Shown here in pieces: positions 1 through 8,716 of a stretch of 64,000 nt of DNA. How positions within the stretch are numbered: position 1 is the stretch's first letter; every line of letters starts with the position of its first letter. The notes beneath the pieces were generated by a model. The model searched no databases. It saw only the letters and a list, made by a program, of their open reading frames with translations, and was not told the origin of the DNA. A program made the translations under genes and the position numbers. Source of the DNA: Acidobacteriota bacterium (GTDB lineage: Bacteria > Acidobacteriota > Polarisedimenticolia > J045); contig JAUZRX010000028.1 in NCBI GenBank assembly GCA_030949985.1, positions 1 through 64,000 on the forward strand. The letters run 5' to 3'.

Positions 1-153
1 CCCGCCGGGGAGCAGCTCGCACCATGCCAGGTGGGCTGCCGAGTCCTCCCAGACGACCCAGGTCTTGCCCTCCCGGGCCTCGAGGCGGACGTCGAGATCT
101 CCGTTACCGTCGAAGCCGGCGAAGGCCGTCGCCGCAAGAACATGACGAAGCAG
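1..153 (-). CDS. C-terminal-truncated (by window edge) secreted-type protein with DGNGDLD motif
   Basis: Reading the minus strand leftward from about 150 gives an open frame with typical high-GC third positions and a sensible composition. It includes a DGNGDLD motif like the calcium-binding loops of FG-GAP or dockerin-like repeats, preceded by a hydrophobic Ala/Val/Leu-rich stretch that could be the end of a signal peptide. It runs off the left edge. I find no ATG in frame. The frame is open back into the hairpin at 161-188, so the start is not resolved (a non-ATG start near 150 is possible). The plus-strand reading also lacks a natural end, so strand assignment is by composition only. Confidence 0.3.
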   Translation of the reverse strand, partial: MLRHVLAATAFAGFDGNGDLDVRLEAREGKTWVVWEDSAAHLAWCELLPGG

Positions 154-160
154 AGACGAG

Positions 161-188
161 AAAGGGACGACCCGCGGGTCGTCCCTTT
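161..188 (-). terminator. Perfect 28-bp palindromic hairpin, likely rho-independent terminator
   Basis: The arms AAAGGGACGACCC and GGGTCGTCCCTTT face each other around a GC centre. The hairpin starts about 60 bp after the stop of the small basic protein gene on the minus strand. Being symmetric, with a T-tract on both strands, it could stop transcription from either side. Confidence 0.7.
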
Positions 189-249
189 CCTGATGATCTC
201 GTGTTCGGGCCGGCAGCCCCACCACCGGGCCGCCGTCGGACCAGCGCGA

Positions 250-462
250 TCAGAGCCCGAGGGAGGCCTTGTACGCGCCGATGATGGAAACGCCCTTGTT
301 GGTCTCGATCGCCATCCAGTTGCGGTAGACCCGGTCCCGGTGCAGGTCCAGCACGTAGTTCTCGCCGTTGAAGCTGTAGTTCACCAGTTCCTTCGGCTTG
401 CGGGTGGTCTTGCGCCGCGTGGTGGTCTTCGTGCCCAGCTTTTTCGTCGCCATCGTCGCCAT
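250..462 (-). CDS. Small basic protein, unknown function (70 aa)
   Basis: I do not recognise the family. The 70-aa product has an N-terminal tail rich in Lys, Thr and Arg (KKLGTKTTTRRKTTRK), followed by a compact region with VNYSFNGENYVLDLHRD and ending in GAYKASLGL. The ATG at 462 is chosen because a GGGGA stretch lies just upstream. A nearer ATG at 453 is also possible, and the longer frame back to 552 adds an unlikely Cys-rich leader. The basic tail resembles in composition the Lys/Thr-rich histone-like protein at 2348-2638, so a nucleic-acid-binding tail is a reasonable guess. A hairpin terminator follows. Confidence 0.6.
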   Translation of the reverse strand: MATMATKKLGTKTTTRRKTTRKPKELVNYSFNGENYVLDLHRDRVYRNWMAIETNKGVSIIGAYKASLGL

Positions 463-740
463 ATGAGTCGTCCCCTTCGCGTTTTCGAGTTGCGCTGCGG
501 GGGTGCAGCCGCCATCGCCCTTTATTGGGAAGCAATAACTCTGCCAGCTCATCGCCTTCCGGAAGAAAGATCTAACATGCTGTTTAACAAAGCGTTATAG
601 TACTGAGACAGCGAGCCGGCGCGCGGTGGCGGGGAATAACACGGCGATTCTGACCCATTTCGCCTTGTATTCTAGGCCACGATGGCCGAGAATAGCCCTG
701 GTCGCATCACCGCGACACCCCTTGGCGGAGTAGCCTGACC

Positions 741-2213
741 ATGGCCACTGCCCCTCCCAGCTTCCCTGTCTCCCCCCAGCGCCGCGCCATCGTCGCTGTC
801 CAAAATCCTTCGGAAGCGTCACGTATCCGCCAGGGCTGTCCCGACCTCTGCCCCCACCTGCGAACAGCGACCGATCTCGAGGCCATCCTCGGCGAAATCG
901 AGATCGAGCCCTGCGACGTGCTGCTGGTGGACTACGGCCTCCTCGGCCCCCAACCCGAAGAAGCACTCGTTCGGCTACGCCGCCCCCCCGACCCCCCCAT
1001 CATCATCGTCATCGCTCCCCCGGGCGACCCGTCTCCGGCCTACACCCTTCTCGAAGCCGGGGCCCACGATGTGGTGCACAGCCCCGCTCATCCCCTCGAA
1101 CTGCGCCTGAGGGTGGGTCGCCTGCTCGAGGCCCGGGACCTGGGGGCGCACCTGGCGAGTCTCGAAGACGCCATCACCGAGCGCTCCCGCCGCTCATTCA
1201 AGGCCCGCACGGTGGTCGCCCACTCGGCGGCCATGCGCAAGCTCCAGGAGACCCTGGACAGGGTGGCGCGGCTGAGGACCACGGTGTTGATCAGGGGGGA
1301 GAGCGGGGTAGGCAAGGAACTCGTCTCCCGCAGTCTGCATTTCCGTTCACCGCGGGCCCAGGCTCCCTTCGTCGCCATCAATTGCGCCGCGCTGCCGCCG
1401 CACCTGATCGAAACCGAGCTCTTCGGTCATGAGCGAGGCGCGTTCACCGGCGCGGTCAGCCGTCGGGCCGGCAAGTTCGAACTGGCCCACTCCGGGACCC
1501 TTTTCCTCGACGAGATCGGTGAGACCGACGTGGCGACCCAGGCCAAGCTGCTGCGGGTGATCGAAACCCAGGAGTTCATGCGAGTCGGTGGATCGCGCAC
1601 CCTCAGGGTGGACGTGCGCCTGGTCGCCGCCACCAACGCGGATCTCGAGCGGATGGTGCGCGAAGGCCGCTTTCGCGAAGACCTCTACTACCGCCTCAAA
1701 GTCGTGACTCTTGAAGTACCGCCTCTCCGCCAACGCCGCGAGGACATCCCGGAACTGGTCACTACGACTCTCGAGGAACTCTGCCGAACCAACCACCTCC
1801 GACTGCGCCGCATCACGGACAAAGCCCTGGACACCCTTCGTCGCTACCCATGGCCAGGCAATGTGCGGGAGCTGATCAACACTCTCGAAGCGGTGGTGGT
1901 CTCCACGGCGGCGGAAACCATCGACGTCGAACATCTACCCGCTGCGATTCGTGGCGGCCTGTCTCCGGCCGTCCCGCTCCGAGACATGGCCGGCCGCTCG
2001 CTGCGGGACATCGAGGCCGAGGCGATTCGCGCCACCCTCAGCGCAACCGGTGGTTCGAGAACTCGAGCTGCCGAGATGCTCGGCATCAGTGTTCGCACTC
2101 TGCGCCGACGGATCCGGGAACTGGGCCTCCAGCAACTCATGCCTCCGCGTCCAGGACGCCCCCGACGCTCCGCCCCCGGCTCTCCCGAAGAGACCAAGTC
2201 CCCCGTGGAATGA
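741..2213 (+). CDS. Orphan sigma-54-dependent activator with degenerate receiver domain
   Basis: This is a 490-aa bacterial enhancer-binding protein. Residues 15-130 have receiver topology, with an Asp at 64, but the acidic pair at the first strand and the conserved Lys of the last strand are both missing (VVHSPAH instead of the usual xxKPF). Phosphorylation control is therefore unlikely. The AAA+ domain is intact: Walker A GESGVGKE at 186-193, the sigma-54 contact loop GAFTGA at 233-238, Walker B GTLFLDEIG at 252-260. A Fis-type helix-turn-helix follows near 440-465. No kinase gene is adjacent on the same strand. What it controls is not visible; no clear -24/-12 promoter was found nearby. 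Confidence 0.9.
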   Translation: MATAPPSFPVSPQRRAIVAVQNPSEASRIRQGCPDLCPHLRTATDLEAILGEIEIEPCDVLLVDYGLLGPQPEEALVRLRRPPDPPIIIVIAPPGDPSPAYTLLEAGAHDVVHSPAHPLELRLRVGRLLEARDLGAHLASLEDAITERSRRSFKARTVVAHSAAMRKLQETLDRVARLRTTVLIRGESGVGKELVSRSLHFRSPRAQAPFVAINCAALPPHLIETELFGHERGAFTGAVSRRAGKFELAHSGTLFLDEIGETDVATQAKLLRVIETQEFMRVGGSRTLRVDVRLVAATNADLERMVREGRFREDLYYRLKVVTLEVPPLRQRREDIPELVTTTLEELCRTNHLRLRRITDKALDTLRRYPWPGNVRELINTLEAVVVSTAAETIDVEHLPAAIRGGLSPAVPLRDMAGRSLRDIEAEAIRATLSATGGSRTRAAEMLGISVRTLRRRIRELGLQQLMPPRPGRPRRSAPGSPEETKSPVE

Positions 2214-2233
2214 GACTTTCCTTCGGACAGCTC

Positions 2234-2263
2234 TTGACAAGTGCGAAACAGTTCAACCATATT
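2234..2263 (+). promoter_or_regulatory. Sigma-70-type promoter of the histone-like gene
   Basis: TTGACA at 2234-2239, an 18-bp spacer and CATATT at 2258-2263, about 85 bp upstream of the Lys-rich protein gene. The -35 box is perfect. The patch is clearly AT-richer than its surroundings. Confidence 0.6.
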
Positions 2264-2347
2264 CACGACGAAGTTCTGAATACTGCGTGACTTCCCGTCA
2301 CGCGACACCGGACGAAGCTCTCGTCCGAGAAAGGAGGCACCAGGCCC

Positions 2348-2638
2348 ATGGCGATGCGCAAGGCCACCAAGAAGAAGGTGGCGAGAAAAGCCACCAAGCG
2401 GAAGGTCGCCAAGAAGAAGGCCACCAGAAAGAAGGCCACGAAGAAGAAGGCGACCAAGAAGAAGGCCACCAAAAAGAAGGTGACCAGGAAGAAGGCCGCG
2501 AAGAAGAAGGCCACCAAGCGCAAGACCACCAAAAAGAAGACGGCCAAGAAGAAGGCCACCAAAAAGAAGACGGCGCGCAAGGCGACCAAGCGCAAGACCA
2601 CCCGGCGCAAGACCCGTCGCACGACCAAGAAAAGGTAG
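2348..2638 (+). CDS. Histone H1-like Lys/Ala/Thr-rich DNA-binding protein
   Basis: This is a 96-aa protein made almost only of Lys, Ala, Thr, Arg and Val, in repeating KKKAT / RKATK / KKKTA units. This is the composition of bacterial histone H1-like or AlgP/Hc1-type C-terminal tails that bind and compact DNA. There is no globular domain. An AAGGAGG ribosome site sits 10 bases before the ATG, a good promoter lies upstream and a textbook terminator follows, so it is an independently expressed gene and not a chance repeat. The low-complexity codons (AAG, GCC, ACC) make the locus repetitive and prone to length change. The role as a nucleoid protein is inferred from composition. Confidence 0.85.
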   Translation: MAMRKATKKKVARKATKRKVAKKKATRKKATKKKATKKKATKKKVTRKKAAKKKATKRKTTKKKTAKKKATKKKTARKATKRKTTRRKTRRTTKKR

Positions 2639-2661
2639 ATACCAAACACATCCCGTCAGGG

Positions 2662-2693
2662 AAAAGGGACGCCCTCCCGGGCGTCCCTTTTTT
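2662..2693 (+). terminator. Rho-independent terminator after the histone-like gene
   Basis: GGGACGCCC and GGGCGTCCC around a TCCC loop, followed by TTTTTT and preceded by AAAA. It lies between convergent genes, so it may also serve the minus-strand kinase gene. Confidence 0.9.
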
Positions 2694-2715
2694 GCTGCGG
2701 CACCGGGTCCCAAGT

Positions 2716-4278
2716 CTACAGGGGCAGCCTCAAGGCGACCCGCACGCCCCCGCCTTCGGCCGTCTCCACGCGCAGATCTCCCGCGTGCCGCTCTGCCACC
2801 TTGCGGCAAAATGCGAGACCCAGGCCCACCGCGGTCCCGCCGTCGGCACGATGGGGGAAAGCACTCGCAACCCGCGCGAAGGCTTCTTCCGCGCCCGGAG
2901 GCAACCCCTGGCCCCAGTCGCGCACTTCCGCCGTCGCCGCCCCCGAGTCGCCCCTCAGGCTGATCGACACTCCCCGCTCCGACCAACCGTGCTCCACGGC
3001 ATTGCGCACGAGTTCCTTGAGCGCGTTCTGAACTCGCCTGCGATCGACCGACGCGATGACGGGGTTTCCGGGAAGATCCACCTGGAATCGAGAGGGATCG
3101 ACGGACGCTTCTTCGCAGACCTGGTCCACCGATTCCAGCAAAAGTCCATTGAGATCCACCAGGTCCCGCTCGAGAACCGGGAGGCCGGCATGAAGGCGGA
3201 AGATCTCGAGCCATGTCTCGAGCCGTCGCGCAAGGCGGGCGGCATCCTTGCGGATGATGCCGCAGAACTCCCGCTGCAGTTCCGGGGCGAGATTCTCGTC
3301 GCCGGTCAGCGTCGCCGCGAATCCTTGAATCGAGGCCAGTGGTGTGCGCAACTGGTGGAAGAAGACCTCGAGGAGGGCCGCACCATCCCCGGCGTCTTTG
3401 CCGCCCACGGCCTCCTCGGCCAGGACGACCACCGAACCCAGGGGCAGTCCTCGAACGCTGCAGACCTTGGCCAACTGCACCTGCACATGGCGCGTTTCGT
3501 CCCCGACCTCAACTTCGAGACCACGGGCGTCGATCTGGCGCGCCCCCGCGAGAAACGCCAGCCAGTGCCCGCGCAGGGTGCCGGGAAGTTCCACCGAGGC
3601 CAGTGGGCGGCCGTTGATCTCCGTCGCCGAGACGCCCAGCAGCCGGCTCGCCGCACTGTTGACCAGAACGATGCGCTCGGAATCGTCGGCGACCAGCAAG
3701 CCTTCCGCGATGGATTCCGCGGTGGAGCGCAAGATTTCCTTTTCGCGCTGGGCCGCCTCCGCCTTGACCACCAGTTCGGCGCGCAAACGTTCCCGTTCGC
3801 TTCCATCGGTCACCACGACCAGCCGCAGTTCAGGATGCTTGTCGGGTATCCGCACGCGGATCCAGGCGGGGAACGAGATGCCTTCCTGGTTGAAAGCCGT
3901 CAGATCGATGTCCCCCTCGCCCCGGGCCACCAGCTCGGACAGGGCACGACCTTCCGCTTCGGATGCGTAGGGCCCGACGATCAGACTGGCCCTTTCCCCA
4001 CGAAGCAGGGCCTCGGAATAGCCGAAAAGCCGCGAGAAGACGTGGCTGACCCACTGAATGCGGCCCTCCGCGTCGGTGACCAGCACCGCGTCGGGCAACG
4101 CGTCGAAGATCGACACGGCCCACTCGGAAGACGGGGCCGCCGGATCGGCGAAACTTTCGGGGTATCGGGCCCCGGGCGTCCTCCCCGCACGAGAGTCAAT
4201 ACCCTGCTGCTTGTCGGAAGCCAAGAGAGACCTCGCTCTTCCTCGCTCCTTCCCGCTCGCGCCGAAGTGCAGATGCAA
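2716..4278 (-). CDS. PAS-domain sensor histidine kinase, NtrB-like
   Basis: The product is a cytoplasmic kinase of about 520 aa with no membrane segment. A PAS domain spans about 55-165, a second about 185-290, then HisKA with the phospho-acceptor His308 (FFHQLRTPLASIQ) and an HATPase domain with N box (LKELVRNAVEHG), G1 (DWGQGLP) and G2 (GTAVGLGLAF). It is transcribed divergently from the NtrC-type response regulator at 4543 and is its probable partner. The longest frame starts at a TTG at 4278. A TTG at 4224 with a GAGG upstream is an alternative; no ATG is available before the first PAS, so the start is uncertain. Confidence 0.85.
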   Translation of the reverse strand: MHLHFGASGKERGRARSLLASDKQQGIDSRAGRTPGARYPESFADPAAPSSEWAVSIFDALPDAVLVTDAEGRIQWVSHVFSRLFGYSEALLRGERASLIVGPYASEAEGRALSELVARGEGDIDLTAFNQEGISFPAWIRVRIPDKHPELRLVVVTDGSERERLRAELVVKAEAAQREKEILRSTAESIAEGLLVADDSERIVLVNSAASRLLGVSATEINGRPLASVELPGTLRGHWLAFLAGARQIDARGLEVEVGDETRHVQVQLAKVCSVRGLPLGSVVVLAEEAVGGKDAGDGAALLEVFFHQLRTPLASIQGFAATLTGDENLAPELQREFCGIIRKDAARLARRLETWLEIFRLHAGLPVLERDLVDLNGLLLESVDQVCEEASVDPSRFQVDLPGNPVIASVDRRRVQNALKELVRNAVEHGWSERGVSISLRGDSGAATAEVRDWGQGLPPGAEEAFARVASAFPHRADGGTAVGLGLAFCRKVAERHAGDLRVETAEGGGVRVALRLPL

Positions 4279-4351
4279 GGATCACACCAGCACCGACTCA
4301 CACCCGATTGCGGGATAATATGGACCTTTTCCGTCAAGATCAAAGACCTTC

Positions 4352-4373
4352 TCCGCCACCGGTCCGCCACCGG
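4352..4373. repeat. Tandem 11-bp direct repeat between kinase and regulator genes
   Basis: TCCGCCACCGG occurs twice head to tail (4352-4362 and 4363-4373) in the 264-bp divergent intergenic region. It could be a binding site for the response regulator or merely a short duplication. Confidence 0.5.
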
Positions 4374-4400
4374 TCTCCTTGGCGGCGCGCTCCCGCGGGC

Positions 4401-4410
4401 GGAACGTTCC
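4401..4410. promoter_or_regulatory. Palindrome GGAACGTTCC in divergent two-component intergenic region
   Basis: A perfect 10-bp palindrome lies between the divergent kinase and regulator genes. The core GAACGTTC is the same as that in the palindrome at the bcr promoter (48715-48724). Function unknown. Confidence 0.35.
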
Positions 4411-4542
4411 ATTTCGATACGCGGGAAGGTGTTTCACGCTGGCACAAGGCGGCCGCCGTCACCATATTGACTCCAGGAGGTCCGCACCGATTCGCCACGC
4501 TCTGCCACCCGGCACCCGGGAAGGACGCCAGGAGTGGAACCC

Positions 4543-5955
4543 ATGAGCGCGATCCTCACCCCGCCCCAGCCGTCCTCTCCGAGCGCGCGGGAAACCACCG
4601 CACGGATCCTCGTGGTGGACGACGAGCCGAACATCTGCCGCCTGCTGGCCCATAACCTGGGCCGGGCCGGCTACACCGTCTCCACCGCCGGCAGCGGGGG
4701 ACAAGCCATCGAGACCTTCGAGAAAAGCGGCGCGGATCTCGTCCTGCTGGACCTGAAACTGCCCGACATGGCGGGTCTCGAGGTGTTGCGCCACCTCCGT
4801 CGCATCGATCGCGATCTGCCGGTGATCGTTCTCACCGCCCATGGATCGGTGGACACGGCCGTGGAGGCGATGAAACTCGGCGCCCACGACTTCCTCGCCA
4901 AGCCCTTCGAGTTGGAGCGCCTCGAAATCGCGCTGCGCAATGGGCTCGAAATCCGTCACCTGGCCCGGGAAGTCCGGCGGCTGCGGTGCCGCCTTGCCGC
5001 CACGGAACGCTTCTCCGAGATCATCGGCGCCGAAGGTGGCCTCCGAGAATGCCTGGCCCTGGTGGAGAAAGTGCTTCCCAGCGATCTGACCGTTCTTCTC
5101 ACCGGTGCCTCCGGTACCGGCAAGGATCTCTTCGCCCGGGTGATCCACGCCGAGGGCCCCCGCTCGAACGGCCCCTTCCTGCCGGTCAATTGCGCGGCTC
5201 TACCTGAAGGACTGCTGGAAAGCGAACTCTTCGGGCATGAAAAGGGAGCCTTCACCGGCGCCACCAGCCGGCACATCGGAAAATTCGAGCAGGCAGACGG
5301 GGGCACCCTCTTCCTCGACGAGATCGCCGACATGGCTCCCGCGGTGCAGGCCAAGCTGCTCCGGGTGCTCCAGGACCGGACGGTGTTCCGCCTCGGCGGC
5401 AACACGGCGATCCGGGTGGATGTGCGGGTGATCTGCGCGACCCACCAGGATCTCGAGCGCGCGGTGGCGGAAGGACGATTTCGGGAGGACCTCTACTACC
5501 GCCTGGCGGTCTTTCCGGTCCACATCCCGCCCCTGCGGGACCGCAAGGAAGACATTCCCGCGCTGGTCGACCACGTCATCGCCCGCGCGGGCAAAGCCCC
5601 GACCCAGGGCATCTCCGCCGCAGCCCTCGAATGCCTCGAGAGCCACGACTGGCCGGGCAACGTCCGTGAACTGCAGAACGTGATTCGGCGGGCGCTGGTC
5701 CTCGCCGGCGGGGAGACGATTCTCCCCGAGCACCTGCCCCCCGGGATCGGCGGCGCCCGGTCCCTCACCGCGGGACGCTCTTCCCTGCCGCCGGCCCTCT
5801 CCGGAGAGAGCATCGCTCCCCTCGAGGAAGTCGAGCGCCAGCACGTGCGGCGAGCGGTGGAGGCCTGCCGGGGCAATCTCAGCCAGGCGGCGCGACGACT
5901 GGGCATCGGCCGCACCACCCTCTATCGCAAGCTCAAGCGCTTCGGTCTCGGCTGA
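4543..5955 (+). CDS. NtrC-family sigma-54 response regulator
   Basis: A 470-aa regulator with a complete receiver: acidic pair Asp26-Asp27, phospho-acceptor Asp70, Thr98 and Lys120. The AAA+ domain has Walker A GASGTGKD at 188-195, GAFTGA at 235-240 and Walker B GTLFLDEIAD. A Fis-type HTH at the C-terminus ends in RTTLYRKLKRFGL. ATG 4543 is preferred to the upstream GTG at 4534 because AGGAG at 4530-4534 is correctly spaced for it. It pairs with the divergent PAS kinase. Its 3' end overlaps the convergent alr gene by 23 bp. The targets and stimulus are not shown by the sequence. Confidence 0.92.
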   Translation: MSAILTPPQPSSPSARETTARILVVDDEPNICRLLAHNLGRAGYTVSTAGSGGQAIETFEKSGADLVLLDLKLPDMAGLEVLRHLRRIDRDLPVIVLTAHGSVDTAVEAMKLGAHDFLAKPFELERLEIALRNGLEIRHLAREVRRLRCRLAATERFSEIIGAEGGLRECLALVEKVLPSDLTVLLTGASGTGKDLFARVIHAEGPRSNGPFLPVNCAALPEGLLESELFGHEKGAFTGATSRHIGKFEQADGGTLFLDEIADMAPAVQAKLLRVLQDRTVFRLGGNTAIRVDVRVICATHQDLERAVAEGRFREDLYYRLAVFPVHIPPLRDRKEDIPALVDHVIARAGKAPTQGISAAALECLESHDWPGNVRELQNVIRRALVLAGGETILPEHLPPGIGGARSLTAGRSSLPPALSGESIAPLEEVERQHVRRAVEACRGNLSQAARRLGIGRTTLYRKLKRFGLG

Positions 5956-7111
5956 CGGCGATCCGGGGCAAGGAGGGGTGGATGCGGGAGACGATCTCGT
6001 AGTGGATCGTCCCGGCCCAGCCCGCCAGATCCTCCGCACGGATCCGCTCCCCTCCCGACGCACCGATCAGGACCACCTCGTCTCCGGCCTGTACCGGCCC
6101 GGCGTCGGTGACATCGATCATGAACATGTTCATGCATACCCGACCGACCACCGGAGCCCGGCTTCCATGACACAACACGTGGGCCCGACCCGAAAGGGAG
6201 CGGTCGTAGCCCTCGTAGTAGCCCACGGGCACGACGGCGATCCGGCTCTCCCGGCCCGCGCGCCACGACCGCCCGTAACCGACCCAGGCGCCCCGTGGCA
6301 CCACCTTCACCTGGGCGATGGCGGCCTTCCAGCTCAGCACGGGTTCGAGTTGGAAATCGGCCAGGCTTCGCTCCCGGGCCGAGACCAGGGTTTCCCGGGA
6401 AGGCCACAGACCGTAGAGGGCGATGCCCACACGCGCCATGTCCAGATGGGTTTCGGGAAACAGGATCGCCGCCGCCGAACAGGCCACGTGGCGCAGCGGC
6501 GTCGACGATGGATGGAGCGCACGGACCTGCTCGGAGCAGGACAGGAAAGTCTCCAACTGCCGACGGGCGAAGTCGTGATCGGTGGTGTCTTCGATGTCCG
6601 CGAAGTGGGTCGAGATCCCGGCCAGGCGGAGGCTTTCACGACCCGCGACATGGCGCGCCAGGTCGAGCAACGCCTCGCCGGCCAGGCCTTGCCGGTGGGT
6701 TCCCGTCTCGACCTTCAGGTGCACCCGGGCCACCCTCCCCAACCGCCGCGCCGCCACGGCCAGGGCCTCGGCGGCGGCCCGGTCGTAGAGAGTCAGCTCG
6801 AGGCCGGCTTCCACCGCCGGGGGGCAATCGCCGGGGGGCACGCGGCCGAGCACGACGATGGGAACGTCCCGCCCCACCAGCCTCCGCAATGCGACCCCCT
6901 CGGCCAGGTTGATCACCGCCAGCACGTCGGCGCCGGCCTCGAGAGCCGCCGGCGCCACCAGCTCCACCCCGTGACCGTAGGCGTTGGCCTTGACCACCGC
7001 CGCCAGGCGAGTGCCGCGCCCCAACCGGCTGCGAAACGCCCCCAGGTTGCGCCGGAGAGCGTCCAGGTCGATCTCCACCCAGGAGACCGCGCCGGCAGGC
7101 AGGCCCCTCAC
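5933..7111 (-). CDS. alr: Alanine racemase
   Basis: Interconverts L- and D-alanine for peptidoglycan. This is a PLP fold-type III enzyme of 392 aa, normal length. The PLP lysine is Lys41 in VVKANAYGHG and the opposite-face catalytic Tyr is Tyr279 in WVGYGRSW. It starts with GTG at 7111 and overlaps the stop of the upstream membrane-protein gene by four bases (GTGA), implying translational coupling. Its 3' end overlaps the convergent response-regulator gene. Confidence 0.93.
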   Translation of the reverse strand: MRGLPAGAVSWVEIDLDALRRNLGAFRSRLGRGTRLAAVVKANAYGHGVELVAPAALEAGADVLAVINLAEGVALRRLVGRDVPIVVLGRVPPGDCPPAVEAGLELTLYDRAAAEALAVAARRLGRVARVHLKVETGTHRQGLAGEALLDLARHVAGRESLRLAGISTHFADIEDTTDHDFARRQLETFLSCSEQVRALHPSSTPLRHVACSAAAILFPETHLDMARVGIALYGLWPSRETLVSARERSLADFQLEPVLSWKAAIAQVKVVPRGAWVGYGRSWRAGRESRIAVVPVGYYEGYDRSLSGRAHVLCHGSRAPVVGRVCMNMFMIDVTDAGPVQAGDEVVLIGASGGERIRAEDLAGWAGTIHYEIVSRIHPSLPRIAVSRDRSA

Positions 7112-8712
7112 CGACGCACTCCGGGGCGGGAGACGATCAGCGGCGCCGAGTAGTGCACCTTGAGCCCCTTCCTCCCGGCCCAGGCACGGACCTCGCTCAC
7201 CGGCGCGGGAGAGGCGAAGATCCAGTAGCGCCAGCGCTCGCGGATCGGCAATTCCAGGCAGTGCACCATCACCCCATCCCGGGCCCAGGGCATCAAGCTC
7301 CGAGGCACCTGGTTGGGGGCGTAAGGCCGGTCATAGAGAAACTGGTTGAAGATATCGCAGAACATCACCCGGCGGCGCACCACGTCGTCCCAGGTGGCAT
7401 GCCGCTGGTGGAAGAGCACGCTCTGCTTCTGGAACGGCCGGGTGGCGATCTCGGGGTCGTTCAGCCCGAAGGGGTCGAAGTGCCACGCACCCGTCACCCA
7501 GGGCAGAGCCCCGGCCCAGCCGATGCAGATCCGGTCAGTGGGACCCAGGTAGGGCGCCAGCAAGCGGCCTTCCCGCAGCATCTCGTCCGCCGAGTGCTTG
7601 AGTGAGCGCCACGAGACCGTCGGGAAGAACTCCTGGAAGGGCCTGAAGGTGGGCACGGCGAAGGCGGCCGCCACGACCCACGCCCCCACGGCGAATAGCC
7701 GACGACGCCCGGCCTCCGCGGGCGCCAGGCGGTCGAGGGAGAAGGCCGCCAGCAGGGCCAGACCGGGCAGCAGCATGTCGAAAAAACGAAACTCCCAGGC
7801 GCCCCCGCCCTCCACCGCGACCCAGGTCGTCCAGAACAGAGCCTGGGCCAGCAGGGCGGGCACCAGGAGCGGCAGGCGGCGGCGAGCCCACCACACCCCC
7901 GCCACGATCAACGGCAGCCAGATCCAGGCGAAGTTCTGCGCCAGGAATTGCCCCACGTAAGTCAGGCCCAGCGAAAGCTGCACCCCGCCCACCTTGGCGT
8001 AGAAGGTGTTGGGCAGGGGCTTGCCGAACAGCGCCATACGCCAGCCGCAGAGTCCGAGGAGCCAGGCGCCGTGGACCAGGCCGGACAGCGCGATCCTCTT
8101 GAGCGAGTCCCTGCCGCCGGCCGCCACGGCCAGGCCCGCTCCCGCGGCGAGATGCAGCAGGGGCACTTCCGGACGAAAGACCGTGGCGAGGAAAAACAGC
8201 AGGCCGCTGATCCAGGCCCGACGCCCGGGATCCTCGATCTCCAGCGCCAGGCGCGCGGTGGCCACGAGCACCAGCAGGGTGGCGGCCCGGGTCTCGAGAC
8301 CGGCCACCGCCCACACCAGCCACTGGCGCCCGAGAGCGAGCACCAAAGGCGCGGCGAGGGCCCGCAGGGGAGACAGTCCGAGCCGATCCCGGGCGACGCG
8401 CCAACTGACCACCATCGCGGCCGCCCCGGCGAGGATCCCCAGGAAATGGGTAAACCCCACCGGGTCGAGACCGACGACCATCCCCAAAGCGGCGAGCAGC
8501 ATCCAGCCCAGGGAAGTGCTGCCCTCCACCGGCACACCGTCCACCGTGTTCCAGGCGATCCCCGCACCCTCCACCAGGTTGCGGGAGTAGCGGAAGGTGA
8601 TGAAGGTGTCGTCGTTGTACCAGCGCTGGCTGTAGGCCTGCACGCTGAACGCGGCGATCAGCACGGCGAGAAAAAGAAACGCGCCTCGGACCGGGGAGGA
8701 CTCCGCACCCAT
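7108..8712 (-). CDS. GT-C-type polytopic membrane glycosyltransferase, specificity unknown
   Basis: A 534-aa integral membrane protein with about ten hydrophobic segments. The acidic motif YNDDTFITFRY lies in the first periplasmic loop (residues about 32-42), characteristic of GT-C polyprenyl-phosphate-sugar-dependent transferases (PMT and AftB-like proteins carry such DD motifs). The soluble C-terminal part (from about 390) is periplasmic by analogy. It sits between purQ and alr with 4-5 bp spacing, so it is cotranscribed, but that context does not reveal the acceptor. Cell-envelope glycan or protein glycosylation is likely. Confidence 0.7.
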   Translation of the reverse strand: MGAESSPVRGAFLFLAVLIAAFSVQAYSQRWYNDDTFITFRYSRNLVEGAGIAWNTVDGVPVEGSTSLGWMLLAALGMVVGLDPVGFTHFLGILAGAAAMVVSWRVARDRLGLSPLRALAAPLVLALGRQWLVWAVAGLETRAATLLVLVATARLALEIEDPGRRAWISGLLFFLATVFRPEVPLLHLAAGAGLAVAAGGRDSLKRIALSGLVHGAWLLGLCGWRMALFGKPLPNTFYAKVGGVQLSLGLTYVGQFLAQNFAWIWLPLIVAGVWWARRRLPLLVPALLAQALFWTTWVAVEGGGAWEFRFFDMLLPGLALLAAFSLDRLAPAEAGRRRLFAVGAWVVAAAFAVPTFRPFQEFFPTVSWRSLKHSADEMLREGRLLAPYLGPTDRICIGWAGALPWVTGAWHFDPFGLNDPEIATRPFQKQSVLFHQRHATWDDVVRRRVMFCDIFNQFLYDRPYAPNQVPRSLMPWARDGVMVHCLELPIRERWRYWIFASPAPVSEVRAWAGRKGLKVHYSAPLIVSRPGVRR

Positions 8713-8716
8713 GGAC

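Noticed and set aside
31-600. Plus-strand frame across the first 600 bp
   Set aside because: It reads through the palindromic terminator and antisense to the small basic protein; no natural end or ribosome site.
2263-2649. Long open frames on the minus strand opposite the Lys-rich gene
   Set aside because: They are antisense translations of the Lys/Ala repeats (Phe/Leu-rich), without ribosome sites. The plus-strand gene has promoter, ribosome site and terminator.
4441-4460. TGGCAC resembling a sigma-54 -24 element upstream of the response regulator
   Set aside because: No GC/TTGC -12 element at the required distance.
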